Assembly (NCBI GenBank): GCA_023137075.1
Contig: JAGLQA010000545.1
Span: 1 to 8,859, forward strand
DNA length: 8,859 nt
From: Candidatus Aminicenantota bacterium
GTDB lineage: Bacteria > Acidobacteriota > Aminicenantia > UBA2199
Reading direction: 5' to 3'
Under the pieces are notes generated by a model. It was not told the DNA's origin. It made no database searches and was given only the letters and a program-made list of their open reading frames with translations. The first letter of the stretch is position 1, and each line of letters starts with the position of its first letter. Below, piece after piece: positions 1-6,326 of the stretch. Made by a program: the position numbers and the translations under genes.

Positions 1-269
1 GCGGGTATAATTTTAAACATCAGTTCGAGGTTGACCTTAAATTGGGAGCCTCCTTTGTAAAAAAAGAAGGTTATAATACCGGTTCCGCTTTTCGATTTAA
101 CCTTAACGGCGAAAAACGCCGAATGGATTTAAAGTTATTTATCGATATAGGTCGAAACGTGACGTTTCGCCCTTTTTTCGGCTTAGAAAAACTCACCTAT
201 CTGAATCCCAGGCAGCCGACGATCAATAAATTCTTCTTCGGCTTCGCATTCTTCAGGTGGAACGACTGA
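1..269 (+). CDS. C-terminal fragment of a probable outer-membrane beta-barrel protein (5' end outside window)
   Basis: The frame is open from base 3 to the TGA at 267-269 and gives 88 residues with no stop, so the gene starts upstream of the window. A TTG at 42 could be read as a start, but nothing like a ribosome binding site precedes it and the reading continues naturally across it. The residues alternate polar and hydrophobic or aromatic in several stretches (around FEVDLKLGASF, AFRFNLN, RMDLKLFIDIG and VTFRPFFGLEKL) separated by short turns. It ends in a very aromatic last strand, FFFGFAFFRWND. That pattern, with a final aromatic strand at the C-terminus, is typical of transmembrane beta-barrels of the outer membrane. 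I cannot name the family. The gene converges on the minus-strand STAND gene with no intergenic base between the two stop codons. Confidence 0.5.
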   Translation, partial: GYNFKHQFEVDLKLGASFVKKEGYNTGSAFRFNLNGEKRRMDLKLFIDIGRNVTFRPFFGLEKLTYLNPRQPTINKFFFGFAFFRWND

Positions 270-2636
270 TCAGCCTGATTTTTTCCCCTTTATTTTTTGA
301 TCTGGCTGGCTTTGGTTTTCTTCCGCGGGCATAATGTTGTACTCTTTCAGCATGGACTCAAATTCCTTCTGAGGGAGTTTTTTCTCAATCTTGCGGATAT
401 TCTGTTGGGCAAGTTTAGCGCCCGGCGCCCCCATGCGGGAAAAAAGCAGGAAGGATTTAAGCGAACACTCCAGGGCATCTTTGTACTCTTCTTTTTCATA
501 ATGCAGCAAGCCAAACTGGCCATACCCGGTGGCCATACCCGGCATATCGGCGCTCTTCTCCCGTATTTCTAAGGATTTTTTTAAGTGCTCCAATGCTTCG
601 TCGAGTTTACCCTGGTCCTGGTAGATTCGCCCTATTTGATGCAGACTCGCGGAAATTCCCCGTTGATCGTCTAAGGTTTCAAACGCCCGCAGAGAATGCC
701 GGTATTGTCTTAAGGCTTCATCTTGCAGGCCTTTTCGCTGGTAGATCAGTCCCAACTGTCCCGAACTGTAACCCTGCCCGCGGAGATCCCGATGCCTTTC
801 AGCCAGTTGCAGCGATTGTTGATAATGGTCAAAGGCAGTATCTAGATTCCCTTTTAAAAAATAGATATTCCCGATTTGATGGAGTTCGCCTGCCATGCCT
901 TTTTCATCTCCTGTCTTTTCCCTCAATGCCTGGGCTTTTTGATAGTGTTCCAATGCCCGGTCAAGTTCTCCTTTCGCTTCATGAACCTGAGCGACTTGAT
1001 GCAGGCTTTCGGCAATACCCCCGGAATCATCGCCCCTTTCTGCGAATTCCAGGGCTCTCTCAAAATGGGCCATGGCGTCATCATATTTCGACCGCTTCCG
1101 TTGAATTTTTCCCATTTCTAATAAGGTAAAAGCGGCTGCCCGAATATCACCGGTTTCTTCATAAATTTGTCTCGACTTTTCATATTTTTCCAGGGCGTCG
1201 TCGTATTTCCGTTTATTGTCAAGGGCACCGGCAATCTGCCCAAGGCTCTGCGCCATACCCGGGCGGTTCTTTTCCTGTTCGTAAATTTTTAACAACTTTT
1301 CACCCAGGGAGATGACCCGGTCAACCATACCGAAAAGAGACGAGAAAAAAAGTAATCGCTGGAAAACAAGCAGGCCTTTTTTCCGGCTGTAATCCAAATC
1401 TTCGATCTCCTTGAATAGATCGTAGGATAATTGCACATAACCCTTAGGCGTTAAATATAAATCCAGGGCAAAGGTTAAACCTGCGGCCCGGTCCCACTCC
1501 TCGGCCTCTAAATAATGGCGGCGCGCTTCAATCTTTTTTTCGATATCTTCCTCTTCCCCGGCATCATGGGAAATCTCAAAATACCGGGCTGCCTTTAGAT
1601 TCAGGGCCTTTCGCTCCGCCTCATTCATCTTTCCTAAAAAGAACCGGGCCGTCAAAGGGTGCAGCCGGTACAAATGTTTCGTTTCATAGAAATCTATCAA
1701 CGATAAATCGATCAATTGCCCGCGGTCTTTGCCGCTTATTTTTAATCCTAAGGTTTCTATGGCCTCTTTACCGACCGGTCCATTGAATAGAGAGAGACCC
1801 TTTAGAAATTGCCGCTGCGACTCATTCAAGTATTCCAGCATCTTTTCAAGGAGCAGCATGCTAAAATCGGCGTCCGGGCTTTCCTTATGGAGTACCCGTT
1901 CCGTCAAACGAGGCACCCGGTTCTTCAATGCATCCCACTCAAATTTCTTACCGGCGAATTCGCGTGAAGCGATTTGATCCAGCAACTTATAAACGCGGGG
2001 ATTACTGCCCATATCGAAAAACAATTTTTCCCGGGATTTCCCTGCCAATTGTTTTAACGCCCCGGTATGGTAGAGCAGTTTTTTGAATTCCTCGTCGCTG
2101 AATTCGCCTATAGGCAGAGCTTCGAAACCGGGGATATCTTTTTCGCTGGTAAAAAAGAGGAAGGTATTTTTGTCTTTCAACGAGTCTCTCAGGTACATTA
2201 TGAACTCTTTTAAACGCTCATTCCGGAATTTATCCTCCAGGTTCAGATTGGTTTCAAAATCTTCAAAGATCAGCATAATCTTTTCTTTTTCTAAGTAATT
2301 TTCCACGAACCAGAGGATTTTCTTGCGCAGTTCCTCATCCCGGTTAGTGTAGATCTTTTCGGCGCCCTTTACCCCTTTTTTAACCGCTTTTTCATATATT
2401 TTTTTTAAGATAATTTCCGGGTGGGTCTGGCCTTCGATCATGATAAAGGAGAAACCTTTTTTGTTGAGATTAGCAGCCAACCGGCACGAGAGGGCGGTCT
2501 TGCCTGAGCCGCCGGGTCCTTTCACAACGACTGCCGCCGCTTTACCCTCTATTTTCTTATAAATCTCTTCAAGAATCGCTTCTCTTCCGACAAAACCTTC
2601 ACCGCTCAAACCTTCGATCAATTGTTCCAACAACAT
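270..2636 (-). CDS. STAND/NB-ARC-like ATPase with C-terminal TPR array
   Basis: 788 residues from the ATG at 2636, chosen because TAGGAG lies 8 bases upstream. An in-frame ATG at 2678 (14 residues longer) also has a GGAG, only 4 bases away, and cannot be excluded. Seen, numbered from 2636: an FVGRE segment at about 15-19, Walker A GPGGSGKT at 40-47, Walker B-type IMLIFEDFE at about 120-128, a sensor-like FLFFTSE at about 159-165, a GSNPRVYKLLD motif near 210-220 in the place of the NB-ARC GLPL motif, and a winged-helix-like segment ending in LYRLHPLTARFF (about 322-333), where STAND proteins carry an MHD-type histidine. A helical linker follows, then seven TPRs (460-739) and a basic tail. STAND proteins are ATP-dependent switches whose repeats sense a ligand or partner. 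No N-terminal effector, DNA-binding, nuclease, protease or membrane domain is visible, so output must go through a partner. It is probably cytoplasmic. Defence or transcriptional signalling is inference. Confidence 0.85.
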   Translation of the reverse strand: MLLEQLIEGLSGEGFVGREAILEEIYKKIEGKAAAVVVKGPGGSGKTALSCRLAANLNKKGFSFIMIEGQTHPEIILKKIYEKAVKKGVKGAEKIYTNRDEELRKKILWFVENYLEKEKIMLIFEDFETNLNLEDKFRNERLKEFIMYLRDSLKDKNTFLFFTSEKDIPGFEALPIGEFSDEEFKKLLYHTGALKQLAGKSREKLFFDMGSNPRVYKLLDQIASREFAGKKFEWDALKNRVPRLTERVLHKESPDADFSMLLLEKMLEYLNESQRQFLKGLSLFNGPVGKEAIETLGLKISGKDRGQLIDLSLIDFYETKHLYRLHPLTARFFLGKMNEAERKALNLKAARYFEISHDAGEEEDIEKKIEARRHYLEAEEWDRAAGLTFALDLYLTPKGYVQLSYDLFKEIEDLDYSRKKGLLVFQRLLFFSSLFGMVDRVISLGEKLLKIYEQEKNRPGMAQSLGQIAGALDNKRKYDDALEKYEKSRQIYEETGDIRAAAFTLLEMGKIQRKRSKYDDAMAHFERALEFAERGDDSGGIAESLHQVAQVHEAKGELDRALEHYQKAQALREKTGDEKGMAGELHQIGNIYFLKGNLDTAFDHYQQSLQLAERHRDLRGQGYSSGQLGLIYQRKGLQDEALRQYRHSLRAFETLDDQRGISASLHQIGRIYQDQGKLDEALEHLKKSLEIREKSADMPGMATGYGQFGLLHYEKEEYKDALECSLKSFLLFSRMGAPGAKLAQQNIRKIEKKLPQKEFESMLKEYNIMPAEENQSQPDQKIKGKKSG
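420..1259 (-). repeat. Seven in-phase 120-bp units encoding 40-residue TPRs
   Basis: The protein periodicity is exactly 40 residues, giving seven 120-bp units with no insertion or deletion. Units begin at residues 460, 500, 540, 580, 620, 660 and 700 of the 788-residue protein. The recurring signature is a GMA..LHQIG..Y core, then KG.LD.AL.HY.KSL and an acidic turn. Units 3, 4 and 6 are the most alike (SLHQV, ELHQIG, SLHQIG). The 40-residue length, longer than the classic 34, matches the kinesin-light-chain-like TPRs common in bacterial NB-ARC proteins. Such arrays normally form a superhelical binding surface and can gain or lose units by recombination. Confidence 0.85.
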
Positions 2637-2644
2637 TCTGTTTG

Positions 2645-2650
2645 CTCCTA
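2645..2650 (-). promoter_or_regulatory. Ribosome binding site that favours the start at 2636
   Basis: On the minus strand TAGGAG is followed by CAAACAG and then ATG. A 7-base gap after GGAG is near ideal. The upstream ATG at 2678 has GGAG with a gap of only 4 bases. The homology-like part of the protein begins soon after the downstream start, so 2636 is preferred. Confidence 0.6.
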
Positions 2651-2755
2651 TGTAAAATAATAGAGTGCATTTTAACATATATCTCCATTAAAGGAAAAGA
2701 GGAAGGTAATAGCAATACGACTTCCTCATCTCGAAAATGAGATTTTGTCAACGAG

Positions 2756-2796
2756 AATAGCCAAATTTGGCTATTATGCATTAGCCAATTTTGGCT
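2756..2796. promoter_or_regulatory. Tandem palindromes, probable operator pair upstream of the STAND gene
   Basis: A perfect 20-bp palindrome, AATAGCCAAATTTGGCTATT, occupies 2756-2775. A second copy of its core, AGCCAATTTTGGCT (arms AGCCAA and TTGGCT around TT), occupies 2783-2796. The two AGCCAA-N2-TTGGCT cores start 24 bp apart, and a further GGCCAA half-site lies at 2807-2812. A weaker inverted repeat, ATCTC-GAAAAT-GAGAT, is at 2728-2743. There is no T-run on either side, so these are not intrinsic terminators for the helicase gene. Symmetric repeated sites about 120-160 bp ahead of the STAND start look like binding sites for a dimeric regulator. I could not place a convincing -35/-10 pair nearby: TTGACA occurs on the minus strand at 2746-2751, but no good -10 follows at the right distance. 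The regulator is unknown. Confidence 0.5.
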
Positions 2797-2850
2797 GGTG
2801 CCTGATGGCCAACAGCGCGAAAATCGTGGCCGCTCGTTAAATTTGTAATT

Positions 2851-4866
2851 TTAAAAAGGGTCTTCTTTCTCGATTTCTAAAGCCCAGGGCTCGGTTAATT
2901 CGTTGAAATTCTCAATCTCGGTCAGGAAACGGCAGGGTTCGGCAAACATATAACCGGAGAAATCATCATGATACCCCCAGGAACGGGGTTCAATCTCCGG
3001 GGTTACTAAGTACAGGTTCCGCTGCGCCCGGGTGGCTGCCACATAAAAAAGCCGCCGCTCTTCCTCCATGTTTTCCTCTCTCTCGGCAGAACGGGCCGAG
3101 GGGAAATAACCTTCGACTAAGTGAATAATAAAAACCGAATGCCACTCCAGGCCCTTGGCCGAATGGATCGTGGAGAGCACGAGTTTCTCATCATCCTTAT
3201 TCGTGGATTCCACTCCCACTTGCGACATATCGGGCGGTTCCAACACCACGTCGGTCAACATCTCTTCCAGGGTTTTATAACGTTGGGCAATGCGCAAAAG
3301 AGAATCTAAATCACCGGTTCGCCTGCGGTAGTCATCGTACAACAATTCAAACATCGGAGTATAATAGATGATAACCTTTTCCAATTGATCCGCCGGTTTC
3401 AAGGTTGGATCTTTCAGTGATGAAAGCAACTTGTACAATTTCTGCAAATCGGCAAAGAACTTTTTTTTAGCAAATTGCGGGGCAATCAATCCCGAAAAAT
3501 CCTCGCTCTTTTTTAAGATTTCAGCGACAATCTTATTCGCATACGAGGGGCCGATCCCTTCCAGCAACGTCAGGGATCTTAACCAGGCAATATCGTCGAA
3601 AGGGTTATTCAGAACCCTCATAAATGATAGTACATCCTTAATATGGGCGGCTTCGGCAAATTTCAAACCGCCGTATTTTACATAGGGGATATTCCTGTTT
3701 TTTAATTCGACTTCCAATTCATTGGCGTGCCAACTGGCCCGGAATAAGACGGCAATTTTATTAAGGGGTACGCCTTCCTCGCGCAGTTCCAATACCCGCT
3801 GGCCTATAAATTCGGCCTGCTCGGTTTCATCGATGGTTTTCAGGTAGGCGGGTTTTTCCTGGCCGGCAATATCGGAAAAGAGCTTTTTTGAATACTTCTC
3901 CCTGGCATTTTCGATAATCGCGTTGGTCAATTCCAGGATGGGGCGGGTACTCCTATAATTCTGTTCTAAGGTGGTTATAGTCGTATCCGGGAACATAGAT
4001 GGAAAATCCATAATATTCCGGAAATTCGCCCCCCGGAACGAGTAAATGCTCTGGGAGTCGTCGCCTACAACCATAATGTTGCTGTGTTTGCATGCCAGGA
4101 GGGCGGCGATTTCGGCCTGCAATTTGTTGGTATCCTGGTATTCATCAACCATTATATAACGATAGGTGTCGGAGATTTTCTCCCTGACCTGCTCATTCTC
4201 TTTTAACAGGTTCCCCAGGTTTACCAGCAGGTCATCATAATCCATGACCTGTTTCTGCCGTTTATATTTCCGGTAGAGGTTTGAGATTTTCAAAACGTCA
4301 TCCAGTTCTTCTTCAAAATGGGGATAATCATCGATCAACACATCTTCTACAGGGATGCACTTGTTGGTTGATTTGGAAATAATATTCATTATGGTGGTCT
4401 TCCTGGGGAAACGTCTCTCTTTCTTATTTAGTGCCAACTCCGCCCGGATGCTATTGATAATATCTTCGGCATCGCCCCTGTCCACGATGCTGAAATTCGG
4501 ATGGTATTGAACCATTGGGGCGTATTTTCTCAGCATATAGTTGGCAAAGGAGTGGAAGGTACCGCCCGCCACTTTTGAGCAGCGCTCATCTAAAATAAAA
4601 GAGGCCCGGCGCATCATCTCCTGGGCCGATTTGCGGGTAAAGGTCAACAAAAGAATCGATCCCGGGTTAATGTTATTTTCCACTAAGAAAGCTACCCGGA
4701 AAATCAGGGTGCGAGTTTTACCGGAACCGGCCCCGGCAATCACCAACTGCGGGCCGTGGATATTGGTCACCGCTTTAAATTGCTGCTGATTCAATTCTGC
4801 CTTATAATCGATAGTATATTTCCCTATCTCGGCGGCAAAGCTCTTCTTCAGGGTATATTTTTTCAT
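2851..4866 (-). CDS. UvrD/PcrA/Rep-family ATP-dependent DNA helicase
   Basis: 671 residues, close to the size of Rep and somewhat shorter than UvrD or PcrA. The SF1A motifs are complete and in order: Q motif LNQQQFKAV (25-33), Walker A AGAGSGKT (44-51), Ia LLLTFTRKSAQEM (72-84), Ib GGTFHSF (101-107), II IMVDEYQDT (238-246), III VVGDDSQSIYSFRGA (266-280), IV TTLEQNYRS (298-306), V STIHSAKGLEWHSVFI (565-580) and VI EEERRLFYVAATRAQ (601-615). All catalytic residues, including the arginine in motif VI, are present. The family translocates 3' to 5' on single-stranded DNA and acts in excision repair, restart or removal of bound proteins. There is no C-terminal nuclease domain (as in AddA or RecB) and no zinc finger, so it looks like a free-standing repair helicase. 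The ATG at 4866 is preceded by a weak AGGT. Its promoter region is shared, divergently, with the decarboxylase genes. A link to the downstream STAND gene is possible but unsupported. Confidence 0.93.
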   Translation of the reverse strand: MKKYTLKKSFAAEIGKYTIDYKAELNQQQFKAVTNIHGPQLVIAGAGSGKTRTLIFRVAFLVENNINPGSILLLTFTRKSAQEMMRRASFILDERCSKVAGGTFHSFANYMLRKYAPMVQYHPNFSIVDRGDAEDIINSIRAELALNKKERRFPRKTTIMNIISKSTNKCIPVEDVLIDDYPHFEEELDDVLKISNLYRKYKRQKQVMDYDDLLVNLGNLLKENEQVREKISDTYRYIMVDEYQDTNKLQAEIAALLACKHSNIMVVGDDSQSIYSFRGANFRNIMDFPSMFPDTTITTLEQNYRSTRPILELTNAIIENAREKYSKKLFSDIAGQEKPAYLKTIDETEQAEFIGQRVLELREEGVPLNKIAVLFRASWHANELEVELKNRNIPYVKYGGLKFAEAAHIKDVLSFMRVLNNPFDDIAWLRSLTLLEGIGPSYANKIVAEILKKSEDFSGLIAPQFAKKKFFADLQKLYKLLSSLKDPTLKPADQLEKVIIYYTPMFELLYDDYRRRTGDLDSLLRIAQRYKTLEEMLTDVVLEPPDMSQVGVESTNKDDEKLVLSTIHSAKGLEWHSVFIIHLVEGYFPSARSAEREENMEEERRLFYVAATRAQRNLYLVTPEIEPRSWGYHDDFSGYMFAEPCRFLTEIENFNELTEPWALEIEKEDPF

Positions 4867-4872
4867 ACACCT

Positions 4873-4902
4873 ATTTTAATGTATTTTATACCCTTTAGGC
4901 AA
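4873..4902 (-). promoter_or_regulatory. Weak candidate promoter for the helicase gene
   Basis: On the minus strand, TTGCCT (4902-4897) and TAAAAT (4878-4873) are 18 bp apart, matching consensus at 4/6 and 5/6. Transcription would start at about 4866, on the ATG itself, giving a leaderless message. An alternative -10, TATAAA at 4890-4885, has no matching -35. This is a pattern match only. Confidence 0.3.
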
Positions 4903-4973
4903 TAGTTTCCGGGATTTAAATTTCCTGTCGAATATTAAATAAGTCCAATCAAGGGATAATTGAGATGTAGTGT

Positions 4974-5002
4974 TTTACAGTTTGAAAAGGTCATGCTATA
5001 AT
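4974..5002 (+). promoter_or_regulatory. Near-consensus sigma-70-type promoter for the decarboxylase genes
   Basis: TTTACA at 4974-4979 is separated by exactly 17 bp from a perfect TATAAT at 4997-5002. TGC immediately before the hexamer makes an extended -10. The expected transcription start is about 5008-5010, which coincides with the ATG at 5008. The mRNA therefore has essentially no leader and no Shine-Dalgarno sequence. Confidence 0.75.
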
Positions 5003-5007
5003 GGGAT

Positions 5008-5517
5008 ATGAAAGCAGCGGATTTTTTAGATTTACTGGAAAAAAAGGGATTTAATTTTTTTACCGGGGTTCCCTGCTCATACTTCACCCCACTGTGCAAT
5101 CTCCTGGCTGTAAAAGAAACCACTTTCCATATCCCTGCAGTCAGGGAAGATATCGCCTTAGGCCTGGCCTGCGGCGCTTATTTAGCCGGAAAACTCCCGG
5201 TTGTCTATATGCAGAATTCCGGGATCGGCTATTCCTTAGAAGCCTTTGCCTCCCTTCCTATTATCTACCGTATGCCCGTCTTAGTGCTTACCAGCTACCG
5301 CGGACCGCAAGATCAGGACATGGAAGAGCATTTAGTAATGGGCCAACATACGGAAGAGATTTTGCAGAGTTTTAAGATCAAATATTCGATCTTCGGAAAA
5401 CCCTGCAAGGAAACGGCCGTGGTCGAAAAAGCGCCCGATATTCAAGCGATCAGGCAATATTTACTAAAAGAAGAACTCCCTTATTTTCTACTGGTAGGTA
5501 AAGGAGCTTTAACATGA
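5008..5517 (+). CDS. Sulfopyruvate/phosphonopyruvate decarboxylase-type enzyme, alpha subunit
   Basis: 169 residues, the size of the PYR-domain (alpha) subunit of split sulfopyruvate decarboxylases such as methanogen ComD. Seen: FFTGVPCSYFTPLC (17-30), matching the family's GVP-S segment; HIPAVREDIALGLACGA (41-57), whose Glu47 stands where the cofactor-activating glutamate of TPP enzymes lies; PVVYMQNSGIG (64-74), a family hallmark; and a YRGPQDQDMEEHLVMG block (97-112) where relatives carry RG...DEPQH..MG. The partner beta subunit follows with an ATGA overlap. Together they should form a TPP- and Mg-dependent decarboxylase of a 3-substituted pyruvate in the cytoplasm. The substrate cannot be read from sequence: no PEP mutase (phosphonates) and no coenzyme M genes are in the window. 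The ATG at 5008 fits the usual N-terminus of the family, although it lies at or next to the predicted transcription start. Confidence 0.85.
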   Translation: MKAADFLDLLEKKGFNFFTGVPCSYFTPLCNLLAVKETTFHIPAVREDIALGLACGAYLAGKLPVVYMQNSGIGYSLEAFASLPIIYRMPVLVLTSYRGPQDQDMEEHLVMGQHTEEILQSFKIKYSIFGKPCKETAVVEKAPDIQAIRQYLLKEELPYFLLVGKGALT

Positions 5518-6074
5518 ACCGCCTGCAAGCCATCAAAATAATCATCGATAACCTGGTTGGGGACGAGTTAATCGTCAATGCCAATGGCGCCATCAGCCGG
5601 GAATCTTTCTTCTGCAAAGACAGGAAAGAGAATTTTTACCTGTTAGGGTCTATGGGCCTGCCGGCTTCGGTGGGTCTGGGAATCGCGGTAACCCGGCCGG
5701 AACGAAAGGTGATTATCTTAGATGGAGACGGAAATGTGTTGATGGGTTTCGGCAACCTGGCCCTGATCGGCGCTTTGAAACCGCAAAACCTGGTTCATAT
5801 CGTTTTAGATAACCAGGCCTACGGCACTACCGGGAATCAGCCGACCATCTCTTCGAAAATTTTCCTGGACCGGATCGCCCTGGCCTCTGGTTACCGCAGT
5901 TCCTGCTGTGTCGAAACTGAAGTCGAACTCCCGGGCCGGTTTAGCGAAAGCTTAGCACAGTTGGGTCCCCATTTTATCCAGGTCAATGTAACCCGTGAAG
6001 TTATCCGAAAATGTAATCGTATCCCCTACTCCGCCCCGCAGATTAAAGAACGATTCAAAAACTGTCTTTTATAA
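5514..6074 (+). CDS. Sulfopyruvate/phosphonopyruvate decarboxylase-type enzyme, beta (TPP-binding) subunit
   Basis: 186 residues, the size of a ComE-like beta subunit. The thiamine-diphosphate and Mg binding signature is clear: GDGN at 71-74 and LDNQAYGTTGNQPT at 98-111, with Asn100 closing the motif. GSMGLPASVGLGIA (45-58) is the conserved segment before it. The start codon overlaps the alpha stop (ATGA at 5514-5517), which implies translational coupling and equal subunit supply. In bacterial phosphonopyruvate decarboxylases the two halves are usually one chain of about 380 residues. Here they total 355 in two chains, as in the archaeal coenzyme M pathway. The C-terminal part has Cys residues at 131-132 and a basic end, with no further domain. 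No gene for the next step follows, so the pathway remains open. Confidence 0.88.
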   Translation: MNRLQAIKIIIDNLVGDELIVNANGAISRESFFCKDRKENFYLLGSMGLPASVGLGIAVTRPERKVIILDGDGNVLMGFGNLALIGALKPQNLVHIVLDNQAYGTTGNQPTISSKIFLDRIALASGYRSSCCVETEVELPGRFSESLAQLGPHFIQVNVTREVIRKCNRIPYSAPQIKERFKNCLL

Positions 6075-6078
6075 ACGA

Positions 6079-6126
6079 AAATCCCTTCACCACTAATTCA
6101 TACAGTATTAATCACAAAAGGGATTT
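6079..6126 (+). terminator. Long-loop inverted repeat, possible transcription end for the decarboxylase operon
   Basis: Perfect 9-bp arms, AAATCCCTT (6079-6087) and AAGGGATTT (6118-6126), flank a 30-base AT-rich loop, starting 4 bases after the stop codon. The position suits a terminator. The loop is unusually long and no T-run follows, so it may instead be a 3'-end stabilising structure or an unrelated repeat. Confidence 0.3.
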
Positions 6127-6130
6127 AGGC

Positions 6131-6162
6131 CATTACATGGAGGTAATGAGCACTTACAGTGC
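6131..6162. repeat. Two adjacent small hairpins
   Basis: CATTAC-ATGGAG-GTAATG (6131-6148) is followed at once by GCACT-TAC-AGTGC (6150-6162), both with perfect arms. The first places GGAGG in its loop and an ATG in its 3' arm, but the reading frame behind that ATG is short and featureless, so an RNA-controlled gene is not supported. Confidence 0.35.
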
Positions 6163-6291
6163 GGTATTAAGAAACATGTTCGACATATTCCCCCCCACCC
6201 TTAAGTGTACCCGTTTTTCGAGAAGTTCGTTGCAAAACGATTAGATTTTAGAATAGGGTAGAGACGTAAAAACATCAACAATCTCGTTAAC

Positions 6292-6326
6292 TCAACATAA
6301 TTGTTGACACAAAGCAAATGTTGTGT
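6292..6326. promoter_or_regulatory. Nested inverted repeats overlapping the promoter (candidate operators)
   Basis: TCAACA-TAAT-TGTTGA (6292-6307) covers the upstream edge of the -35 box. ACACAA-N8-TTGTGT (6307-6326) starts inside the -35 box and ends at the base just before the -10 box, filling the spacer. A further direct TCAACA copy lies at 6275-6280, 17 bases before the first, and GTTAAC at 6286-6291 is itself palindromic. Symmetric sites in this position would block RNA polymerase when bound. The encoded winged-helix-like protein is an obvious but unproven candidate regulator. Confidence 0.5.

Larger units (their letters stand above)
6075..6291. other. Non-coding interval after the decarboxylase operon
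   Basis: No convincing gene lies here. The longest plus-strand reading with a start (6137-6244, 35 codons) has no recognisable motif. The interval contains the long-loop inverted repeat and two small hairpins listed separately, a C7 run at 6190-6196, and a CGTTTT/AAAACG inverted repeat (6212-6217 and 6234-6239). It may be the remains of an inserted or deleted sequence, but I recognise no transposase or terminal repeat. Confidence 0.5.

Noticed and set aside
593..1129. A 178-codon plus-strand open frame opposite the TPR region
   Set aside because: It is the antisense of a clear TPR array; its protein is low-complexity, rich in P, R and F, and has no motif or ribosome binding site.
420..1259. 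Regular 120-bp repeats as a CRISPR-like or satellite array
   Set aside because: The periodicity is that of 40-residue TPRs in an intact reading frame; there are no constant repeats separated by unique spacers.
2746..2751. Minus-strand TTGACA as the -35 box of the STAND promoter
   Set aside because: At 16 to 18 bp downstream the sequence is GC-containing (TGAGGA or similar) with no acceptable -10 hexamer.
270..4866. STAND gene plus helicase as a two-gene defence operon
   Set aside because: They share a strand, but a 214-bp gap with its own operator-like palindromes separates them, and the helicase has the full, ordinary motif set of a repair enzyme.
2851..4866. Helicase as an AddA/RecB-type helicase-nuclease
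   Set aside because: The protein ends about 50 residues after motif VI; there is no C-terminal nuclease domain and no partner subunit nearby.
4935..5123. A 62-codon minus-strand frame across the divergent promoter region
   Set aside because: It overlaps the strong promoter and the start of the decarboxylase alpha gene, and its sequence resembles no protein family.
6137..6244. A 35-codon frame (MEVMSTYSAVL...) as a small gene or transposase remnant
   Set aside because: No recognisable motif, a poor start context (GGAGG only two bases from the second ATG) and a C7 run inside; the evidence is too thin to call a gene.
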